Shown here: positions 59,113 through 64,000 of the stretch, piece by piece
Position numbering within the stretch: position 1 is the stretch's first letter
Layout of the letters: each line of letters begins with the position of its first letter
Assembly (NCBI GenBank): GCA_017519405.1
Contig: JAFWSH010000023.1
Coordinates: 1 to 64,000, forward strand
Reading direction: 5' to 3'
From: Clostridia bacterium
Lineage (GTDB): Bacteria > Bacillota > Clostridia > Christensenellales > Aristaeellaceae
Length of the DNA stretch: 64,000 nucleotides
Translations under genes and position numbers: made by a program
Notes under the pieces: model-generated
Seen by the model: only the letters and a program-made list of their open reading frames with translations
Databases searched by the model: none
What the model was told of the DNA's origin: nothing

Positions 59113-61613
59113 ATGCCAAGAGTCAACAAACTCGATGTACCGCTGCTGGTGGTGGGCCTGGGAGGCACCGGCGCGGACGGACTGCTGCGGGTCAAGAGCC
59201 TGTTCCGGCAGCATCTGAACCCGGAAATCATCGGTGACAAAGAGCAGGACCACCCGCCCCGCACGGCGTTCCTGGCCATCGACACCGACCGCTGGGTCCT
59301 GAGAAAGTCCTGTCAGGGCGTGGAGATCGACCCGGAGACTGAGTGGTTCCCCCTGGAATGCGACATGGGTGACATCCTGAGCGACCCAACCGGCGCGCGG
59401 GTGCCGGCGTACTGCAGGGACTGGCTGAGTCCGGACTTTTACACAGATCCGATGCTGAGGACCGCGGCCATCATGGACAGCCCCTACCGCCAGACCGCCC
59501 GGCTGGCGCTGTTCCGCCATGCGGACGGGCTGTACACCCGACTTGCCGCCACGCTGCACCGGCTTGCCGCGTGCGCCCCGGGCGCCTCCCTCTCCCGGCG
59601 GCGTGTCAACGTGGTGGTGATCACCGGCCTCAGCGGCGCCACCGGCTCCGGCGTCTTCCTGGATTTCGCTTATCTGCTGCGCCATGCGGCGGAGCAGCAG
59701 AACATCAGCTTCAGCCTGGAGCTGTATGTGCTGATGCCGGATATTTTTGTCAGCAAACTGGCCTTCGGCGACCCGGGAAAGCTGTATTTGTTTGAAGCCA
59801 GGGGCGTTACGGCACTGAAGGAGCTGGACGACCTGATGGGCAGCGACGGCTGCCGGGAAGGCGGCGAAGTCCCCACTGTCCAGTACAGCGACAGCCTCAT
59901 CCTGCCCTGGAAGGGCAGGCCTTACGACGACGTCGCCCTTCTGTGCGGCACCAACATGGAGGGAGTTCTCCTTCAGGACGCCTACGACACTGCCCTGGAC
60001 GCGGTGGCCCAGACGCTGCTGTTCACCATGGCGGATGAGGTGGGGTGGACAGCGGCGGACAAGGAGGAGAGCGGCTGCTGCTGCACTCCCAACGTCGACT
60101 GGACCTTCCAGGCCGCCAGCGCCTATGAGCAGGCCTATCGCCAGATTGGGCGGACGGTTCCCCCCAGTGCCACTATCGCTCCATCGGCGTTTGCAGCACC
60201 CTGGAGGAGAAGCCTGCCAAGCTGACGCTGGAGACCGGGATGCTGCTGGAAGGCTTGGGGGAATTCTGCAGGCAGCCGGACCGGATGCCGGTGATGGAGG
60301 GCAAAGACCCGGAGGAATTTGTTGAGCCCTTCCGGGACAGGATTTCCGGGCTGTATGACGCCTTTATTGCCCATACGCCCTATCCGGAGGCTGTGGTCAG
60401 CGGCCTGCCGCCCTTTGATATGCAGTCGCTGCGGCGGCTGGATCCGGAGCAGGCGCCCCACAGGACACTGCTGCCCGGGTGGATCAGGGAGACCATCTAT
60501 CAGCAGCCCCGGTGGATGGAAACCATTCAGGCGGATCTGCTGGACCTCTTCAGGCGGACGGCGGCGGACTTTATCCGCAGCAGGGGTCCCCAGGCGCTGG
60601 AGGTGATGCTGTCCGACCCGGATCACGGCTTCCTCCGCTGGCTCCGGGACCGGGCTGATCAATACAGGGACGTGGCACGCACAACACGGAACGCCTGCGG
60701 CACGGCCATGGAGGACGCTTCGTCGTGCTTTACGGACTTCAGGTATCAGGGCGTTATCCAGGCTCTGCTGCATCAGCCCCATCTGTTCCAGTCCTACCTT
60801 ACCTTACTGAAGAACGCCTTCGAGTCCCACCGGGATCAATTGTTCTTTGCGGCCGCGGAGGAGGCGATCCGGGCTGTCCAGACCGGCATCGCCAAACGGG
60901 TGCTGGAGCGGAGTCTGCCCGGGACGATCCAGGCCCTGGAGGAGCTGAAAAAGGAGTACTCCCTGCTGTCTGTCCCCACGCCCCAGAACACGTTCATCCC
61001 GGGCGGCATGGAGCGCATCCGGCAAGAGATCAGCGGGATATACGCCGACGCCCGGACCCGGGAGCAGCTGCAGTCCGACGCGCTGGCGCAGGTGGCGGAG
61101 GTCGCCCTTGCGGGGGACCTGAACCCGGAGCAGGTGGCGGAGGCACTGCGCCACGGGCTCGCCGCCGTCCTCGACCGGGCTTTTTACCCCATCAACGACG
61201 CCCCCCTGCGGGACGTGCTGGCCGGGGCTGCCGGCGGCGACATCCAGACTTACGCCGCCACCAACCTTGCCCCCCATTTGGAGGCGGGCGCGGAGGCACT
61301 CTTTGCCCTCAGCCCGGCATGCCTTCCCGATATCCGCAGCAGCGCCGTCTTCGTATCCTTTGTCAGCGTGCCCCGCAATATGCCGGAGGTGAAGGCGGGC
61401 ATCCGGCATCACATCATCATCCGCGGGAACGCATACAGCTGCGTGGTCTTCAAGAACAGCCTGGCGGAGGACCAGGTGTTCTGGCTGAATGTGACAGCGG
61501 GCCTGCCCCTGTCCGCCTACCGTTTCCTGGAGGAGTATGCGCCCATCTGCGAGCGCTACCGGGATCATCCCGGTCTGCACCTGATGCCCACCGCTCCCGG
61601 CAAGCCGGAGTAG
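59113..61613 (+). pseudogene. Tubulin-like GTPase, frameshifted at a C6 tract
   Basis: From ATG 59113 (GAAGGAG upstream) residues 10-20 read PLLVVGLGGTG, the start of the nucleotide fold. Residues 170-181 (ITGLSGATGSGV) match the tubulin/FtsZ GGTGSG loop. The segment AVDTDRWVL-like (LAIDTDRWVL) is shared by Tubulin_2 proteins. The frame is lost at 60060-60065 (six C) and stops at 60225; coding resumes in the next frame (QCHYRSIGVCSTLEEKP) and goes to 61613. With seven C the two parts make one 833-residue protein. The C-terminal half is helical with no known domain. Either mutation, phase variation or sequencing error. Confidence 0.7.
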
Positions 61614-61634
61614 CGGGACGAAAACCGTCAGCAC

Positions 61635-61661
61635 CAAAAAAGGCGGGCCACCCGCCTTTTT
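61635..61661. terminator. Bidirectional terminator
   Basis: AAAAAAGGCGGG-CCA-CCCGCCTTTTT separates two convergent genes; the A and T runs on both sides serve both strands. Confidence 0.85.
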
Positions 61662-61677
61662 GTATTTGGTTCCGCGG

Positions 61678-62463
61678 TCACTCCGCCTTGCGCTGCACGT
61701 AGCGGATATACTCCACCTCATTCTCCTCCGCCCGGGTGGCCAGGAAGTCGTAGACCAGGCGGTGGATCCGCAGGCGCTCCCGGCCGGGGGCAGCCTCGGG
61801 GTCCGGCCAGATGGGGTCGGAGAGGGTGAGGGTGAGGGCCGGGGGCAGGAAGCGCAGGAGGCGGCGCCGGCGGTAGGTCACCGCGCAGGCCACCACCGGC
61901 CGCCCGCAGTGGACGGGGTAGGCGAAGGAGGCGTCCGGGAAGGGCCGCACCCCCGTGTAGTAGGGCCAGATGTGGGCCTCCGGGTAGATGACAATGACGC
62001 CCTTCTGCCCGAGCCGCTCCTCCATGGCCCGGATGAAGGCCCGCTGGCCGGCCAGGTTGTCCGGCACCGGCAGGGCCCCCAGCATCTGGACGATGTTGCG
62101 AATGTGGGGGATGGACACGGCGTCCGGGTTGGCCACCACATAGGCCCGGTGGGGGAAGGCCAGCAGGGAGGGGTAGGTGGCGTTGGGGAAAGCCTGGGTG
62201 TGGTTGCCGTAGAGGAAATACCCGCCCTTCAGCCCCCGCAGGGCCTTCCGGTTCCGGACCCGCACCCCGAACCACAGCCGGTTCCCCAGCCACACCAGGG
62301 GCAGCACAATGGCCCAGGCCAGGCCGGAGAGGATCCGCCAGCCCAGCCCCCGGTGGATGTAGGGATAGCTGCCGTCAATGAAAACGGGCTCCTGAATCCG
62401 GGTGCCCGCAAAGTCATCCTTCATGGGGTCGGTATAGTAGACGGTCTTCCTGGGCGTTTTCAT
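61678..62463 (-). CDS. PlsC-like lysophospholipid acyltransferase, divergent motifs
   Basis: 261 residues with one N-terminal span (ILSGLAWAIVLPLVWLGNRLWF). The usual motif NHxxxxD is seen as GNHTQAFPNAT, lacking the Asp, and the substrate motif is VIYPEAHIWPY in place of FPEGTRS. The fold is probably that of 1-acyl-glycerol-3-phosphate acyltransferases, yet the acceptor may differ. It is encoded directly after a lipid-type glycosyltransferase (27 bases), which suggests a shared role in glycolipid synthesis. Confidence 0.7.
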   Translation of the reverse strand: MKTPRKTVYYTDPMKDDFAGTRIQEPVFIDGSYPYIHRGLGWRILSGLAWAIVLPLVWLGNRLWFGVRVRNRKALRGLKGGYFLYGNHTQAFPNATYPSLLAFPHRAYVVANPDAVSIPHIRNIVQMLGALPVPDNLAGQRAFIRAMEERLGQKGVIVIYPEAHIWPYYTGVRPFPDASFAYPVHCGRPVVACAVTYRRRRLLRFLPPALTLTLSDPIWPDPEAAPGRERLRIHRLVYDFLATRAEENEVEYIRYVQRKAE

Positions 62464-62490
62464 ATCTTCACCTTCGTGGTTGTTCTGTGG

Positions 62491-63645
62491 TCAGGCTTTT
62501 TCCTCCGGCTGCTTCCGCGTCTTGGCCACGGTGTCCAGGAGCATCTGCTCCATGGCGGCCATGCAGCGGGACTGCTCAAACTGCCGGGTGTAGCCCTGGT
62601 AATCGGCGCTGCAGGCGGCCCGCTCCGCCGGGTGCTCGATCCACCAGTCGATCTTCTCCGCCAGGTCCGCCGGATCATTGCAGCGGAAGAGGTTCTGCTC
62701 CCCCCGGGCGAAGAAGCGGGTGGCGGAGCGGGGGCTGTCGGCGATCACCGGCACCAGCCCGCAGGAGATGGCCTCCAGGCAGGAGATGGCCTCGATCTCG
62801 ATCTCCGCCGGATGCACATACAGGTCCGCGCTGTTGATGGTCTCCACCATCTCCTCCCGGGAGCAGAAGCGCAGCACCGGCGGGTTGGTGAGGGCGCGGC
62901 CCGCCCGCTCCAGGGTGTCCCGCAGGGGGCCTTCCCCCGCCAGCACCAGCTGGATCTCCCCCTCATGGGCGGAGCGCTGCACCGCCTCCAGCAGCACGTG
63001 CTGGGATTTCTCCTTGCTGTAGCGCCCGGTGGAGAGGATCACAAACTTCCCCTCCCAGGCCGGGGGGCGCTCCACCGGCGTCTTCACGAAGCGGCTGTTG
63101 ACGCCGTTGGAGATGACATAGCCCGGGGTGGGCCCCACCTCCGCCTCAAACACGTCCCGGATGAACTGGGTGGGGTAGTGGATGGCGTCCACATACTGGT
63201 ATACCAGCCGGTACATGGCCTTGTAGGTCAGGTCGTTGGCCACTGGGCTGTTCATCAGGAACAGGTGGTTGGTGATGTTCTCCGCCTGGCAGTGGAAGCC
63301 CGCGCTCACCGGCTTCCCCAGGCGCTTGGCGCAGGTCAGGGCGGCCTTGCTCACCATGAAGGGGATCATCAGGTGGACGATGTCCGCGTCCCCGATGGCC
63401 TCCTGCAATACATTCCTGTCCGGCCGGGCGATGGAGACGCCGTTCTTCTGCACATAGCCGTTCAGCGGCCCCACATTCAGCTGGGGCATGACGTAGAATC
63501 CGTCCTCCCCCTCCCGGCTCTTGTCCGGGCACACCACCCGCACCTCGTGGCCCTGCCCCCGCAGGTAGCGGATCAGGTTCATGGCGGCGATGGTGGTGCC
63601 GTTGTTCTCCTCCCCCAGGACGTCACAGACAACCGTTACGATCAA
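62491..63645 (-). CDS. Family 4 glycosyltransferase, probably diacylglycerol glucosyltransferase
   Basis: 384 residues from a TTG at 63645 with AGAGGAGAG eight bases upstream. GT-B fold: the N-domain begins MIVTVVCDVLGEENNGTTIAAMNLI; the C-domain has STGRYSKEKSQHVLLEA and EIEIEAISCLEAISCGLVPVIAD, the GT4 E-x7-E motif. This form resembles 1,2-diacylglycerol 3-glucosyltransferases, which make glycolipids or lipoteichoic-acid anchors at the membrane. The acyltransferase follows in the operon. Confidence 0.8.
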   Translation of the reverse strand: MIVTVVCDVLGEENNGTTIAAMNLIRYLRGQGHEVRVVCPDKSREGEDGFYVMPQLNVGPLNGYVQKNGVSIARPDRNVLQEAIGDADIVHLMIPFMVSKAALTCAKRLGKPVSAGFHCQAENITNHLFLMNSPVANDLTYKAMYRLVYQYVDAIHYPTQFIRDVFEAEVGPTPGYVISNGVNSRFVKTPVERPPAWEGKFVILSTGRYSKEKSQHVLLEAVQRSAHEGEIQLVLAGEGPLRDTLERAGRALTNPPVLRFCSREEMVETINSADLYVHPAEIEIEAISCLEAISCGLVPVIADSPRSATRFFARGEQNLFRCNDPADLAEKIDWWIEHPAERAACSADYQGYTRQFEQSRCMAAMEQMLLDTVAKTRKQPEEKA

Positions 63646-63689
63646 TCAGGCTCTCTCCTCTGCGGGTCTCTCCGCGTGTTTGGCATAAC

Positions 63690-63698
63690 AGTATAACA
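63690..63698 (-). promoter_or_regulatory. Extended -10 promoter of the glycosyltransferase gene
   Basis: Minus strand TGTTATACT: an extended -10 box, about 45 bases before the TTG. No -35 box is seen at 17 bp. Confidence 0.4.
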
Positions 63699-63741
63699 TT
63701 TCTTCGCCGTCGGGCGGATTCCTGCCTGGGGATGGAAAAGA

Positions 63742-63759
63742 TTGACGTTTATTTGTCAA
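63742..63759. promoter_or_regulatory. Palindrome upstream of the MATE gene
   Basis: TTGAC-GTTTATTT-GTCAA is an inverted repeat 28 bases before the -35 box of the transporter gene. It may be a regulator site. Confidence 0.4.
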
Positions 63760-63786
63760 AAACGCCGCCCTGCCCCCGGTCTGGCC

Positions 63787-63815
63787 TTGCAATTGGGGCA
63801 CATTGGCCGTATAAT
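63787..63815 (+). promoter_or_regulatory. Promoter of the MATE transporter gene
   Basis: TTGCAA (63787-63792), 17-bp spacer, TATAAT (63810-63815). A hairpin with T-run (63831-63857) lies in the leader. Confidence 0.7.
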
Positions 63816-63830
63816 CCTCCTCGCAGAAAG

Positions 63831-63857
63831 ACCGCCCGCTTTTCAGCGGCGTTTTTC
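63831..63857 (+). terminator. Leader hairpin with T-run before the MATE gene
   Basis: CGCCCGCT-TTTC-AGCGGCG with one bulge is followed by TTTTT. Located between promoter and start codon, it could attenuate transcription. Confidence 0.45.
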
Positions 63858-63894
63858 TGACTGACTGGAAAAACGGCGAAGGAGCTTCCCATCG

Positions 63895-64000
63895 ATGCGC
63901 AAGTCCGGTTCCATGACGGAGGGTCCGCTTCTTCCGGCGATTGTCCGCTTCAGCATCCCCCTCATGCTGTCCAACGTCCTGCAGGTGCTGTTCAACATGT
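63895..64000 (+). CDS. MATE family efflux transporter, N-terminal fragment
   Basis: The ATG at 63895, with GAAGGAGC upstream, opens a frame that runs off the window: MRKSGSMTEGPLLPAIVRF, then SIPLMLSNVLQVLFNM. 'MTEGPL...I..F.IP....N.LQ.LFN' is the usual beginning of MATE multidrug/Na+ antiporters. Only about 35 residues are visible. Confidence 0.8.
   Translation, partial: MRKSGSMTEGPLLPAIVRFSIPLMLSNVLQVLFNM

Noticed and set aside
63736-63759. TTGACA on the minus strand at 63759-63754 as -35 of the glycosyltransferase promoter
   Set aside because: No -10 hexamer lies 16-18 bp from it; the extended -10 at 63690-63698 fits better.

Overview
The window reads as a chromosome segment of a GC-rich, anaerobic member of the Clostridia, most like the gut Oscillospirales/Oscillospiraceae. 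The grounds are GGAGG-type ribosome binding sites, sigma-A promoters with 17-bp spacers, an Rnf complex, a PASTA-kinase/phosphatase housekeeping operon running from priA to rpe, a PotABCD system with a cupin regulator, many secreted lipoprotein-like proteins of low complexity, and an r1t-type phage holin. The genus cannot be fixed from sequence reading alone.

Layout. 1-919: a leucine-rich-repeat lipoprotein, cut by the window edge. 1126-11080: a phage-like structural and lysis operon (scaffold-like protein, P22-type coat, connectors, tail tube, Dit, Tal, baseplate protein, endolysin, holin) with its own promoter and terminator but no terminase, portal, protease, tape measure or integrase. 11108-13604: two secreted paralogues, one with a double zinc ribbon. 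13745-15746: KtrA/KtrB potassium uptake. 15837-20453: cupin regulator and potABCD, with two operator-like palindromes. 20523-26821: secreted proteins, a DUF1292 protein and an alpha-oxoamine synthase. 26956-28633: TatD and an EamA transporter. 28618-40092 (minus): one long operon priA, def, a small unnoticed ORF, fmt, rsmB, rlmN, stp, prkC, rsgA, rpe and a membrane-anchored protein, joining replication restart, translation start and end processing, ribosome maturation and cell-wall signalling. 40240-42673: a secreted peptidoglycan-binding protein and an FGGY sugar kinase. 42700-43320: a low-GC islet with an NTF2-fold immunity-like gene. 43367-47500: a large membrane protein, a small protein, an orphan Spo0B-type histidine kinase and a frameshifted SH3 protein. 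48041-52754 (minus): Rnf complex genes C, D, E, A, B, with rnfG absent. 52955-54229: a coiled-coil membrane protein divergent from an HTH regulator. 54468-57123: an O-antigen-ligase-like protein and a DUF975 protein. 57213-61613: a secreted Ig-like protein divergent from a frameshifted tubulin-like GTPase. 61678-63645: acyltransferase and glycosyltransferase, probably for glycolipids. 63895-end: the start of a MATE transporter.

Points of most interest are the stripped-down phage-like operon, the Rnf cluster without rnfG, two genes broken at poly-C tracts, the low-GC immunity islet that begins inside a dispersed intergenic repeat, the paired operator of the polyamine operon, and a 54-residue ORF translationally linked to fmt. 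Promoters, repeats and gene starts were read by eye; no searches were run.
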